Assembly: GCF_024206475.1 (NCBI RefSeq)
Contig: NZ_JAMBPR010000022.1
Location: 57,160-121,159, forward strand
Length of the DNA: 64,000 nucleotides
Source of the DNA: Paraburkholderia sp. CNPSo 3274
GTDB taxonomy: Bacteria; Pseudomonadota; Gammaproteobacteria; Burkholderiales; Burkholderiaceae
Direction: 5' to 3'
Positions 25,781 to 33,765 of this stretch are shown here, one piece after another (position 1 is the stretch's first letter; every line of letters starts with the position of its first letter). A program made the translations under genes and the position numbers. The notes beneath the pieces are model-generated. The model did not search any database, was not told where the DNA came from, and worked only from the letters and a program-made list of their open reading frames with translations.

Positions 25781-26464
25781 TTAAAAGCCCGGCTTACGGC
25801 GCGTGAGCAGCGCATTGGCGATCCACTGCAACGCACCGCACAGCAGCAGATAGACGAGCCCGACGAACAGAAAGATTTGCGCGGGGTACACCAGCAGACG
25901 GTTATTGAGCTGATTGGCGAGGAACGTGAATTCCTGCACGCCAACGATATAGGCGAGCGACGTATCTTTGATCAATGCCACCCACTGATTGACGAACGAC
26001 GGCATCATCACCCGCACGGCTTGTGGCAGGATGACTTCGCGCAGTGCCTGCCAGCGCGTCAAGCCAAGCGAAAGCGCTGCCTGCCGCTGCCCTGCGCCGA
26101 TCGACGCGATGCCCGCAGAGACCGAATGCGACAGATACGCGCCGCCGATCAGCGCCAGCGCACACACAACGGTCGCAAGACCAGGAACGTCGACGTGCAG
26201 CAGGATCGGCATCAAGAAGAAAGTCCAGAAAATCAGCATTAGCACGGGTATCGCGCGAAAGAACGCGACCACGGCGGTCAGCGCGAGACGGACGACTCCG
26301 CGCGTCATGGCGAGCGCAACGCCCAGAGCGAATCCGATCAGGGCCGCGAGCAGCGCCGACACCACCGAGAGCGCGATCGTCAGCGCAACGCCTCCCAGCG
26401 GTCCCGCCGGAAACGCGCCGATCATCAAATAACGCAAAGCAGGAAACCACTCGAACTCGTTCAC
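25781..26464 (-). CDS. Polar amino-acid ABC transporter permease (GltK-like)
   Basis: A 227-residue HisMQ-type permease with start GTG 26464 overlapping the stop of the upstream permease (GTGA). Hydrophobic segments and the EAA loop (QRQAALSLGLTRWQALREVI, then LPQAVR) are present, as is the C-terminal FVGLVYLLLCGALQWI. It works as a heterodimer with the permease at 26461-27192 and the binding protein at 27209-28042. No ATPase subunit gene follows; the next feature is a DUF4148 gene on the same strand. Confidence 0.9.
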   Translation of the reverse strand: MNEFEWFPALRYLMIGAFPAGPLGGVALTIALSVVSALLAALIGFALGVALAMTRGVVRLALTAVVAFFRAIPVLMLIFWTFFLMPILLHVDVPGLATVVCALALIGGAYLSHSVSAGIASIGAGQRQAALSLGLTRWQALREVILPQAVRVMMPSFVNQWVALIKDTSLAYIVGVQEFTFLANQLNNRLLVYPAQIFLFVGLVYLLLCGALQWIANALLTRRKPGF

Positions 26465-27192
26465 GCACGGCCTCGCTGCAAACCGTGCAGTCCGGCGCGT
26501 TGCCAGAGCACCAGCGCGACCTCGATGACCGCGATGGCCAGCACATAGAATACGGTCGCGGTGCCGAATGCCTGGAAGGTCCTGAAGCTTTCGGTATCGA
26601 CCTGCCGCGACATGTACGACAGCTCGCCGACGCCTATCGCCATCGTCAGCGACGAGTTTTTGATCACGTTCATGTATTGGCCAGCGAGCGGCGGCGTCGC
26701 AATGCGCAACGCCTGCGGCAGGATCACGTAGCGCAGGGTCGCGTAACGGCTCATGCCAAGCGCCGCAGCCGCCTGCCACTGTGCGCGGTTCACGCCGCGC
26801 ATACCGGCCAGAAACTCTTCGCCGATAAACGCCGTGGTGTAGCAGGTCAATCCGACCCAGCCAGCGAACAGTTCGAAACTCGGCCAGTGCAGCGTGAGCG
26901 GCCCGAACGTTGCCAGGTGCGGCGTGTTAAGCCAGGTCATCCAGCCGGGCGGCAACACGGCCGCGACGCCGAAGTACCAAAACAGCAATTGAACGAGCAG
27001 CGGAGAATTGCGGAAGACGAACACGTAGAGCGCCGCAGCGCGCGCAATCGCGCGTGCACGGGCCATGCGCGCAACCGCCAGGAGAAAGCCCAGCGGCGTC
27101 GCGCACGACGCCACGCAGGCAGAGAGCGTCAGCGTAACGAAGAACCCTTGTTCGAGCCACGCGAGATACTTCGGTTCAAGCCAGTTATGCAT
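26461..27192 (-). CDS. Polar amino-acid ABC transporter permease (GltJ-like)
   Basis: A 243-residue inner-membrane permease from ATG 27192 (MHNWLEPKYLAWLEQGFFVT). The EAA loop reads QWQAAAALGMSRYATLRYVI, then LPQAL. The large periplasmic loop before it (PPGWMTWLNTPHLATFGPLT) is typical of glutamate/aspartate GltJ. It lies 16 bp after the binding-protein gene and overlaps the second permease by four bases, showing translational coupling. Confidence 0.9.
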   Translation of the reverse strand: MHNWLEPKYLAWLEQGFFVTLTLSACVASCATPLGFLLAVARMARARAIARAAALYVFVFRNSPLLVQLLFWYFGVAAVLPPGWMTWLNTPHLATFGPLTLHWPSFELFAGWVGLTCYTTAFIGEEFLAGMRGVNRAQWQAAAALGMSRYATLRYVILPQALRIATPPLAGQYMNVIKNSSLTMAIGVGELSYMSRQVDTESFRTFQAFGTATVFYVLAIAVIEVALVLWQRAGLHGLQRGRA

Positions 27193-27208
27193 GAATCGGG
27201 CGCAGCGT

Positions 27209-28042
27209 TCAACTGTTCTTTTGCGGGTCGCCGATCTTGAAGAGACGGGGCAGCGGCGCCGCACTCTTCGGGCCGAACCACTTGTCATAAATCTGCGTGG
27301 CTTCGCCGTCGCTTTCCAGGTGCGTCAGCGTGCTGTTCACCACCTCGAGCAAACGCGTCTCGCCTTTGGGCACGCCGACGCCTTCGTAGTCGTTCGAAAT
27401 CGTGAACGGGGAAATTTCGTAGCTCGCCTTGTCCGGCGCGCGCGCAAGCAGCGCGACGAGTTTCGGGCCGTCCTGCGTGATGGCCTGCACATTGCCCGTG
27501 CGCAGCGCAGCGAAAGCGAAAGGCGTGTCATCGTAAGCAATGATGGTTGCGCTCGGGAATTTCGCGCGCACCTGCTGCTCGTTGGTCGTACCTTTATCCG
27601 CGCCGATACGCAGACCATTGAGCTGTTCCGAAGACTTCAACACGCCCTTCTTCGCAATGAACTGGGTGCCGGACGCGAAGTACGGCGTGCTGAAATCCAC
27701 TTCCTTCTTGCGATCGTCGGTAATCGTAAAGTTGGCGAATACCAGATCGACCTTGCCCGATTTCAGAAATGCGATGCGATTGGCGGGATTGGTGGGCTGA
27801 ACTTCGAGCTTCACACCCAGACTCGTGGCGACGGCGCGCGCATAGTCCACGTCGAGCCCAACGATCTGATTGTCTTTCGGATCGACGAAACCGAATGGCG
27901 GATTGCTGTCGAACGCAGCAACGCGCAACACGCCCGCCCGCTTGATGTCGTCCAGACGATCCGCATGCGCGGAGGTTGATGCCACGACCAGAAGTGCCGT
28001 CAACAGTGCGCCTGGCACTGCGCCCCAGATGCTGCTTTTCAT
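27209..28042 (-). CDS. Periplasmic amino-acid-binding protein of an ABC importer (family 3)
   Basis: A 277-residue protein from ATG 28042 with AAGGAAAT upstream. The signal peptide (LLTALLVVASTSAHA) leads into an SBP_bac_3 domain: RAGVLRVAAFDSNPPFGFVD, the loop GLDVDYARAVATSLGVKLEV, and the DLVFANFTITDDRKKEVDFS motif. Specificity for polar or acidic amino acids is likely but not certain. It is first in a three-gene minus-strand unit with both permeases. Confidence 0.92.
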   Translation of the reverse strand: MKSSIWGAVPGALLTALLVVASTSAHADRLDDIKRAGVLRVAAFDSNPPFGFVDPKDNQIVGLDVDYARAVATSLGVKLEVQPTNPANRIAFLKSGKVDLVFANFTITDDRKKEVDFSTPYFASGTQFIAKKGVLKSSEQLNGLRIGADKGTTNEQQVRAKFPSATIIAYDDTPFAFAALRTGNVQAITQDGPKLVALLARAPDKASYEISPFTISNDYEGVGVPKGETRLLEVVNSTLTHLESDGEATQIYDKWFGPKSAAPLPRLFKIGDPQKNS

Positions 28043-28584
28043 TGTCGTATTTCCTTCATTTCTCGTTGCCCTTGCGCTGCCACTTAAACTTCGCGCTGGC
28101 GAAGTACGCAGCCTATCGGCATGACGATTGCGAACGAACCAAGTATTTTTCAGATCGAAAGCGCTGCTGGCGATATGGCCCAACGACACGCTTCAACCGC
28201 GGGTGACTCCGCGCTATAAGCGCCGAGATACAGCGATCCAGTGACCCGCTCACGCACCAGGCGCCAGAAGTAATGTTGACGGATGCTTCCTCTCATGCAG
28301 ACTTGCGCTGCAACTCTTGCCGGGAAAATCGCGTCGACCCGGTAATGTCGACTATCGCCAATGCCGTCGACGCGCATTTCTTTCGCGCGAAGAAATTGAA
28401 TGCGAATATGTTGCGAAGTTCTTACAAATTCAAAGGGCTATCAACCTTGACCCGGGCACATCGGCTGCTTACGATCAACGCGGGACTTTGCTCTGGGCTT
28501 CTTCATCGATCAGTCGATGAATCAGATTCGGACTTCAGCAATGCTGTCTACAAAGCCCGGTTTGTCTGCATTTGGGGGACTTTT
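28043..28584. other. No recognisable gene
   Basis: About 540 bp between the binding-protein gene and the small membrane protein. It holds the upstream region of the ABC unit at its left end. Open frames on both strands lack ribosome binding sites and family resemblance. GGGGGAC just before 28585 is the ribosome binding site of the next gene. Confidence 0.45.
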
Positions 28585-29004
28585 ATGTCTTACCGCCGCT
28601 GGACGTCTCCTGCCGAGACCGCGGAATGGATTATCCTTGTCGGCGCAGCTTTCTCAGTGCTGGGCGGATGGATTCCCTGGATGGGCCATGCGCCATACTA
28701 CTTCGTTGCCGGTGTTGCACTGATCGGCGCGGGCATCCTCATGCTATGGAACCGCTCAGCGGGACTATGGTGGTATTTCGGCATGTTCGCCGCCGCCCTG
28801 ATCTGGTCTATCTTCAAGGTTGGGCTGGACGGCTGGAGTCTTCTGCCGCGACTCTTTGTGCTCGCCCTGATCGGCATCGGGATAAGCCTCGTCATTATCA
28901 CCAGCAATTCGGCAATCGGCCGGCCACTACGCGTGGCGGCAATCATCACGGCGGCAATCTACGTTGTCGCGATCGCCAGCATGCTCTGGTCGGCCATCTC
29001 CTGA
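28585..29004 (+). CDS. Membrane protein like the N-terminal anchor of PQQ glucose dehydrogenase
   Basis: A 139-residue protein from ATG 28585 (GGGGGA five bases upstream). It has four to five membrane segments: EWIILVGAAFSVLGGWI, YYFVAGVALIGAGILMLW, GLWWYFGMFAAALIWSIFKV, RLFVLALIGIGISLVII and a last one near the C-terminus. The WSIFKVGLDGWSLLPRL pattern resembles the membrane-anchor domain of membrane-bound PQQ-dependent glucose/quinate dehydrogenases, here without the catalytic propeller. It could be a separate quinone-docking subunit, or a remnant kept by chance. Confidence 0.6.
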   Translation: MSYRRWTSPAETAEWIILVGAAFSVLGGWIPWMGHAPYYFVAGVALIGAGILMLWNRSAGLWWYFGMFAAALIWSIFKVGLDGWSLLPRLFVLALIGIGISLVIITSNSAIGRPLRVAAIITAAIYVVAIASMLWSAIS

Positions 29005-29059
29005 TCAGGACCGCGCGCGGGTCCACTCACATAAACCCACGCGGGAAACTGCAATAGCA

Positions 29060-29419
29060 ATGAATCGGCGCAATTGGGTGCTCGCACGCGGCCTCGACGC
29101 CCCTTATCTGATGAATGACGAGGTGCGCGACTTCTTCATCGAACTCGCCGAGCGGACCGATCTCGTTGCGACTCCATGGGTCTCGTTCGTCAAACTGGAC
29201 GGCGTTCCGATTGCGGCGTCCGTGAACCTGAGCGGTCGCATGGCGCGGCAGGCTCGCTTAATTTCCCCTTGCCGCGGCGCAGCTTCGGCGCGTATTGCGC
29301 AGTGCGCGCGAGTTCGCCATCGACCCGTTGTATGCGAAGCTCCGCGCCCTCACGTCGGCGCGGTACATGCCGCATCTCATGGTCAGCCGTCATGCCGGAT
29401 TGTCCAGGCCTTCACGTAA
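29060..29419 (+). pseudogene. Fragment of a CelD/GNAT-like acyltransferase gene
   Basis: The first ~55 codons from ATG 29060 are coherent (PYLMNDEVRDFFIELAERTD, VATPWVSFVKLDGVPIAASV). They resemble the middle of CelD/BcsL-type N-acyltransferases, where LDGxPIAA precedes the catalytic fold. After NLSGRMARQ the sequence becomes Arg/Ala-rich and shadow-like. A coherent stretch in another frame (REFAIDPLYAKLRALTSARY at about 29305-29400) may be another relic. It overlaps the end of the PNPOx gene on the other strand. Confidence 0.45.
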
Positions 29420-30072
29420 GCGGGGGCCTCGCGCTCCGGCGCTGTATCGGCCACGGGCGGCAACGGTGCGAGCACCAAAGGCAACACGCCTGCCCAGACG
29501 GGCCGATCCATATCCTCCTCGTCGTCCTTCGGGCCGCCCGTGCGGATCTTGGTCACGGACTCCGCAAGCGCTATTCGCATGACCGTGGTCGCCGCCAACT
29601 CCTTGCGATTGCCCGCACGCACTTCATGCCTGCGGCCCGGCGCGATGTGCTCCATGAAGGCATCGAGCACGGCAGCCTTGTGCTCCTCTGTCACCACCTC
29701 GAACACGCCGTAGATCACGGCGGAACGATAGTTCATCGAATGATTGAACGCCGAGCGCGCGAGCACCAGGCCATCGAGATGTGTAATGGTCACGCAAACC
29801 TGGAGGCCATCGGCCGCGAGACGCAGCATGCGGCTGCCGTTCGAACCATGAATGTAGAGATGATCGCCCTCGCGCCAGCATGCGGTGGGGATGCAATGCA
29901 CGCCATGCTCGTCGGCGAAGGCGACGTGGCAGACGTAGGCGTCGTCAAGAATCTCGTGCAGCGTCGCCGCGTCGTAGTGCGCGCGCTGCGCCACCCGGCG
30001 CACGCGCGTACGTTGCGAAGGTGCCGCGCTGGTGTCGGCGGCGGGTTCGTTGACGGCATCGGCAAGGGACAT
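29383..30072 (-). CDS. Pyridoxamine 5'-phosphate oxidase-family FMN-binding protein
   Basis: A 229-residue split-barrel flavin-binding protein from ATG 30072 (GAGGAAG eight bases upstream). Core: ILDDAYVCHVAFADEHGVHC, PTACWREGDHLYIHGSNGSR, GLVLARSAFNHSMNYRSAVI. The C-terminal part (KIRTGGPKDDEEDMDRPVWA) is typical of the group of PNPOx-like proteins related to nitroimidazole-resistance proteins. The substrate is unknown. It ends antisense to the acyltransferase relic. Confidence 0.88.
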   Translation of the reverse strand: MSLADAVNEPAADTSAAPSQRTRVRRVAQRAHYDAATLHEILDDAYVCHVAFADEHGVHCIPTACWREGDHLYIHGSNGSRMLRLAADGLQVCVTITHLDGLVLARSAFNHSMNYRSAVIYGVFEVVTEEHKAAVLDAFMEHIAPGRRHEVRAGNRKELAATTVMRIALAESVTKIRTGGPKDDEEDMDRPVWAGVLPLVLAPLPPVADTAPEREAPAYVKAWTIRHDG

Positions 30073-30274
30073 CGTTTTGCTTCCTCTACGGTTCGGGTTG
30101 AGATGCTGCCTACGATAGACAACGCGTGGCCCTATGTGTAGATCCAGACTCACCTTGCATGGTGGAGCCACGGAATGACCGGGAGCCGGTTAACCGTATG
30201 TAATACACCGTAAACCGTTAAATTCACAACGAAATCATCCGCAATACGCGTCATCGAGATTTGTCAGGAAATAG

Positions 30275-30303
30275 CTGCAAGATCAAAAAATCTGCTGTAC
30301 AAT
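30275..30303 (+). promoter_or_regulatory. Sigma-70 promoter for the tRNA pair
   Basis: CTGCAA (30275-30280), a 17-bp spacer, then TACAAT (30298-30303) lies 15 bp before tRNA-Asn. The -35 box is weak and the -10 box good; A-tracts between them are typical of stable-RNA promoters. Confidence 0.6.
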
Positions 30304-30317
30304 CCGGCCTCCTTGAT

Positions 30318-30393
30318 TCCCCGATAGCTCAGTCGGTAGAGCGCCGGACTGTTAATCCGTAGGTCCCTGGTTCGAGCCCAGGTCGGGGAGCCA
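30318..30393 (+). tRNA. tRNA-Asn (GTT)
   Basis: A 76-nt cloverleaf with acceptor TCCCCGA pairing with TCGGGGA, D-loop AGCTCAGTCGGTAGAGC, anticodon loop CTGTTAA with GTT, T-loop GGTTCGAGCC and an encoded CCA. The discriminator is G. Confidence 0.97.
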
Positions 30394-30398
30394 GATAT

Positions 30399-30474
30399 GC
30401 GGGAGTAGCTCAGTTGGTAGAGCGCAACCTTGCCAAGGTTGAGGTCGCGAGTTCGAGACTCGTCTCCCGCTCCA
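30399..30474 (+). tRNA. tRNA-Gly (GCC)
   Basis: A 76-nt cloverleaf with acceptor GCGGGAG pairing with CTCCCGC, anticodon loop TTGCCAA with GCC, T-loop AGTTCGAGACT and an encoded CCA. It lies five bases after tRNA-Asn, so the two are surely one transcript. Downstream sequence is a series of gene remnants, as is common beside tRNA integration sites. Confidence 0.97.
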
Positions 30475-30501
30475 GCACCCAGGCACGCCATCCGCCTGCG
30501 C

Positions 30502-30700
30502 TCAAGACAGCGCCTGATCGCGCCCGCCTCTGGTTTGAGGCAGCGAAAACCGGAAGCACGCCCCTTTCCCCTCCAGCGAAGTCGCTTCGATCTGTCCGCC
30601 GTGCGCCTCGACAATCGATTTGCAGATCGACAACCCCATCCCCATGCCTGCGTCTTTCGTGGTCGCGAGCGAGTCGAAAAGGTTGTGCACGATATGCCGT
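30502..30700 (-). pseudogene. C-terminal remnant of a sensor histidine kinase (HATPase domain)
   Basis: About 66 codons before the stop at 30502 read NLFDSLATTKDAGMGMGLSI, CKSIVEAHGGQIEATSLEGK, then GACFRFSLP. These are the F, G2 and C-terminal parts of a FixL/TodS-like kinase ATPase domain. The phosphoacceptor and sensor parts are missing. The 5' limit at about 30700 coincides with the start of the MFS remnant on the other strand, a sharp junction. Confidence 0.72.
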
Positions 30701-30704
30701 ATCG

Positions 30705-30959
30705 GGTTTCTTTGTCGGCGCGGTCGCGGCCATTCCCGTGGCCATGGTCGATGCCTTTCCGCCCGCCGTGCGCTTTTCCGGCATCTCGCTCTCGTACAAC
30801 GTGGCCTACGCGGTATTCGGCGGCCTGACGCCCGTTTTCGTATCGCTGATGCTGAAATGGAACCCGTCTGCCCCCGAACTCTATGTGTCCGCGCTCTGCG
30901 TAATCGGCGCGTTGACCCGTCTCGCATTGCCCCGCACGTCCGACGCGACGGGAAAATAA
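30705..30959 (+). pseudogene. C-terminal remnant of an MHS-type MFS transporter
   Basis: About 84 codons read GFFVGAVAAIPVAMVDAFPP, AVRFSGISLSYNVAYAVFGG, LTPVFVSLMLKWN, then RLALPR. This is the last two or three membrane helices of a metabolite:H+ symporter. No start or ribosome binding site is present, and upstream sequence is antisense to the kinase remnant and the tRNAs. Confidence 0.72.
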
Positions 30960-31213
30960 CTTTCCATTCCGATACTATTCGAAACGAATAGCAAGCAACC
31001 TGCGCGGCCTGCACGTGTATCACGTGTGCCGCGCAGCGTTCGCACGCGCATCCGTCTCCTCAACGGCTCATGCGTCGTTGCCGCTGTTGTAAATATTCAC
31101 GCACGCTATACAAGCGTATGATTCCGCCAGGCGAATTCCGTCATTATTATCAGCGCTGTCGACCCGCGCTGGCGTTCTGTTCCGGCGCGTCATTGTTGTT
31201 CAGGAGATCATGC

Positions 31214-31588
31214 GTGTCCGCCGCTCATCACGTCTGCGTGGTCGACGACGATCAGTCCGTTCGGCTTGCACTCGCCAGTTTGCTTCGTTCGCTCGGCTAC
31301 GAAGTCGAAACCTTCGAATCGGGGAATGACGTCCTGCGATGGCTTGTGCACAATCGCACTGCGTGCGTCGTCTCCGATCTTCAGATGCCGGGTATGTCCG
31401 GCCTTCAAATGTTCGAGGGCATGCTCGACATGGGCATCGATGCGCCGTTCGTGCTGATCACCGCGTATCCGACCGCCGAAGTCGAGGCGCGGGCAATGTC
31501 GATCGGCGTGCGCGCGTTCCTCGCGAAACCGGTTAGCGCACACGCGCTAGCCATGCACGTCAAGCAGGCGGTCGCCCCATCCACCTGA
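31214..31588 (+). CDS. Receiver-only response regulator
   Basis: A 124-residue stand-alone receiver domain. GTG 31214 lies eight bases after AGGAG (31202-31206) and gives MSAAHHVCVVDDDQSVRLAL. The acidic pocket (VVDDD), the phospho-acceptor Asp (VVSDLQMPG), the switch Thr (VLITAYPT) and the Lys (LAKPV) are all intact. It resembles the FixJ-type N-terminal domain but has no output domain. Kinase remnants lie on both sides in the opposite orientation, so its partner kinase may be lost. Confidence 0.85.
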   Translation: MSAAHHVCVVDDDQSVRLALASLLRSLGYEVETFESGNDVLRWLVHNRTACVVSDLQMPGMSGLQMFEGMLDMGIDAPFVLITAYPTAEVEARAMSIGVRAFLAKPVSAHALAMHVKQAVAPST

Positions 31589-31664
31589 AGTTCAGGGCTG
31601 CTTTTCGTCCGGCGCAGTGAACGCCGCGGCGAGCGAGAAAACAAGCAGGCACCGTGCGGCGTGT

Positions 31665-31850
31665 TCGGCTCGAACAGCGAACCCTCGACGCACGCTTGCA
31701 GCCCGTGGCCCGAGTCGGCCACCGTGATTTCGGCCCGGCCTCCCTCCACATGGCGAGTGGACATTGTCACCGCCGCTCATCGCATGGCGTCCTGATTCGC
31801 GACGATCATGAGAGTCTTTGCCTCGGTGGCCGTGAAAAAATAGTTTTGCG
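31665..31850 (-). pseudogene. Sensor histidine kinase remnant (N/G1 box region)
   Basis: On the minus strand, ANQDAMR followed by an in-frame TGA and then VTMSTRHVEGGRAEITVADS, GHGLQACVEGSLFEP, has the N-box-to-G1 layout of a histidine-kinase ATPase domain. The internal stop and the abrupt loss of resemblance after LFEP mark it as broken. It would sit upstream of, and partly overlap, the piece at 30502-30700 in one kinase, with the MFS scrap and receiver gene between them. Nothing else recognisable lies in 31589-32226. Confidence 0.5.
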
Positions 31851-32226
31851 CCCCATAGGGTGCGCAAGCGCTGCATATTCGATGCCAGGCGTAACGTCGT
31901 TTTTGGCCAGCGGCTTGCGCACGCCACGATCGCTCTCGATTGGGTACATGCCAAACTCCACCGGTTGCTGATTTCAGGCGTCGATCCAAAGGCAATGCCG
32001 CGCGCGAGGCGCGCGATTGCGCAATTATTTTGTAAGCGTTGCCTGCTGAGCGAGAGGTCGTGCGGTGGGTGAACCCTCGTATCCCCCTTGCATCTTACTT
32101 ACGGATTGCGGCAAACCCTATCTATACCTCCGTACGGCGACTGGAGGGCCAATGGTCTATGCTTCCCACCGGGCAAGGCCCGCATTGACAACCCCTCGTT
32201 CATTCTCAACGTCAACAGGTGATTCC

Positions 32227-32589
32227 ATGACGCTTCGTTCCAAGGCGCTTACGGCCGCACTTGCCGTGCTGCTCTCTTCCGCAGCCCTCGCACAAACCAC
32301 GACGACCGGTGACACGCCCGCGCTCACCAAGCAGCAGATCCGTGCGCAAATGCATGCCGACCGCGCCGCCAACCACGCGTTGGCGAAGAAGGTTCGCGAA
32401 GCCCTCTTCAAGAACCGCGATCTGAACGACACGGACATCGCCGTGTTCGCAAATACGCGTACGGGCAAGGTTATCCTGGCGGGCACGATTCTCGACGAAT
32501 CGCAGGACCAGGTCGCTCAGGACGTCGCATCGAAAGTGCCGGGCGTCCAGTCGGTTTCGTCCAAGCTGACGCTCTACGCAGCACCCTGA
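32227..32589 (+). CDS. Small secreted BON-domain protein
   Basis: A 120-residue protein from ATG 32227. The signal peptide (ALTAALAVLLSSAALAQT) precedes one BON domain (HALAKKVREALFKNRDLNDT, DIAVFANTRTGKVILAGTIL, then VPGVQSVSSKLTL). It resembles the BON protein at 14004-14381 in plan and length. It stands alone between remnants. Confidence 0.85.
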   Translation: MTLRSKALTAALAVLLSSAALAQTTTTGDTPALTKQQIRAQMHADRAANHALAKKVREALFKNRDLNDTDIAVFANTRTGKVILAGTILDESQDQVAQDVASKVPGVQSVSSKLTLYAAP

Positions 32590-32661
32590 TGCTCGCGGTG
32601 CCAGCGTAAGCGAGTGCGCCGGCCACGCCGGCTCACTTCAGGATTCAACTCAGTCGTTCAA

Positions 32662-32916
32662 TCAAGCGGCAACGGCCTCGCTCAGCACGGCGCTTACTTC
32701 GTCGAGCAGTCCGCCCATGCCGTCCAGCACCGAGTAATGGGCGGCGAGAATGATGGTCGAGCCGCTTTCGCCCTGCAATAGGGTTGCGCGCACAAGCGGT
32801 GCAGTCGACCAGTCGAACGGCGTGTTCATTTCCCTCGCCGCCTCGACTTCCCACGACGCCCGCGCATTCTCCACCACGCGCAGGGGAAACGTTGAACGCA
32901 ATCGCTTCCTCATCGA
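32662..32916 (-). pseudogene. Remnant of a condensation-domain acyltransferase
   Basis: About 85 codons read RLRSTFPLRVVENARASWEV, EAAREMNTPFDWSTAPLVRA, then TIILAAHYSVLDGMGGLL. This is the part of a condensation/PapA-type acyltransferase around the HHxxxDG active site, here HYSVLDG with the first catalytic-motif pair altered. The frame ends shortly after, at 32662, and no flanking family sequence is visible. It is not functional. Confidence 0.6.
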
Positions 32917-33211
32917 GAACACCCATAGAGCGCCACGCATTCCACGATGTATTCGAAATTCAGCACGACGATTTGTGTCGCAATAGGTATGGCTTCCGGC
33001 ATTGATACAATAATTTTCAATAATCAGTTGACCGGACATATAGCAGATACCTTCTCTGGTATTAATGCGTTTTGTCTCCTGCCCGCCAGGCGCCAGGCAC
33101 GTCATGAAGATGAGGAGGACCGGCAATATTCGGCGCGTATGGAATTTTGTTCGCCCGCCGGGTGTTCTGGTCAAGGCGACGGTTTTTCCGCTTACCCCCT
33201 ATCGTCGAAAA

Positions 33212-33765
33212 ATGAAATCTACCGAGACGATGACTGTCGCCGAATTGTCCGCGCTCCTGCCTTCCACGCTTGTGGGCGTTCGCGCTGCGCATTTCGGGCG
33301 ATCAGCATGATGCCGAAGATCTCGTGCAGCGCGCGTGCGCTCGAACGTGTGCATCAACTCGGAGCCGGAACGGCGCCACTCAGCTGGATGTTCTCTATCG
33401 TACAGTCCACGTGGCTCAACGAACTGCGGGCCCGCAATGTGCGCAACGGTTCGGGCAGGGAATGGGATGACGATTTCCTGGAAACCGTTCCCGATCCCTC
33501 TGCAAGGACACCGGAAGAACAGGCCATGAACGGGCAAATCATCCGCGACGTCCAGCAATTACCCGACGCACAGCGCGTCGTCATGCTGCTCGTCGCGGTG
33601 GAAGGGTTAAGCTATAGCGAAGCCGCCGAGGTGCTGGACGTACCGATCGGCACGATCATGAGCCGGCTTTCGCGGGCACGCCAGGCAATTGGTGTCCTGT
33701 TCAACGACCAGAAAAAAGAAAAGCGCGCGAAAGGCGCGGTGAACAGCAAGCAAATTGGGGCATGA
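33212..33765 (+). pseudogene. ECF sigma factor gene broken by a +1 and an 8-base deletion
   Basis: Three frames together rebuild an ECF sigma factor closely similar to the intact one at 38045-38590. Frame 1 from ATG 33212 gives MKSTETMTVAELSALLPSTL. An extra T in CTTGTGG (about 33269-33275) moves into frame 2 (WAFALRISGDQHDAEDLVQR, region 2.1-2.2). Eight bases (CTGCGCGG in the paralogue) are then missing at about 33337, moving into frame 3 (LERVHQLGAGTAPLSWMFSI through the region-4 helix-turn-helix YSEAAEVLDVPIGTIMSRLS). An internal start could yield only a region-4-containing fragment. The stop overlaps the anti-sigma start. Confidence 0.85.

Noticed and set aside
26044..27240. A 398-codon plus-strand frame opposite the ABC permeases
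   Set aside because: It is an Arg/Ser-rich shadow of two permeases with clear EAA loops.
28273..28584. N-terminal extension of the small membrane protein back to 28273
   Set aside because: The added 104 residues are polar and unlike the family; GGGGGA before 28585 marks the start.
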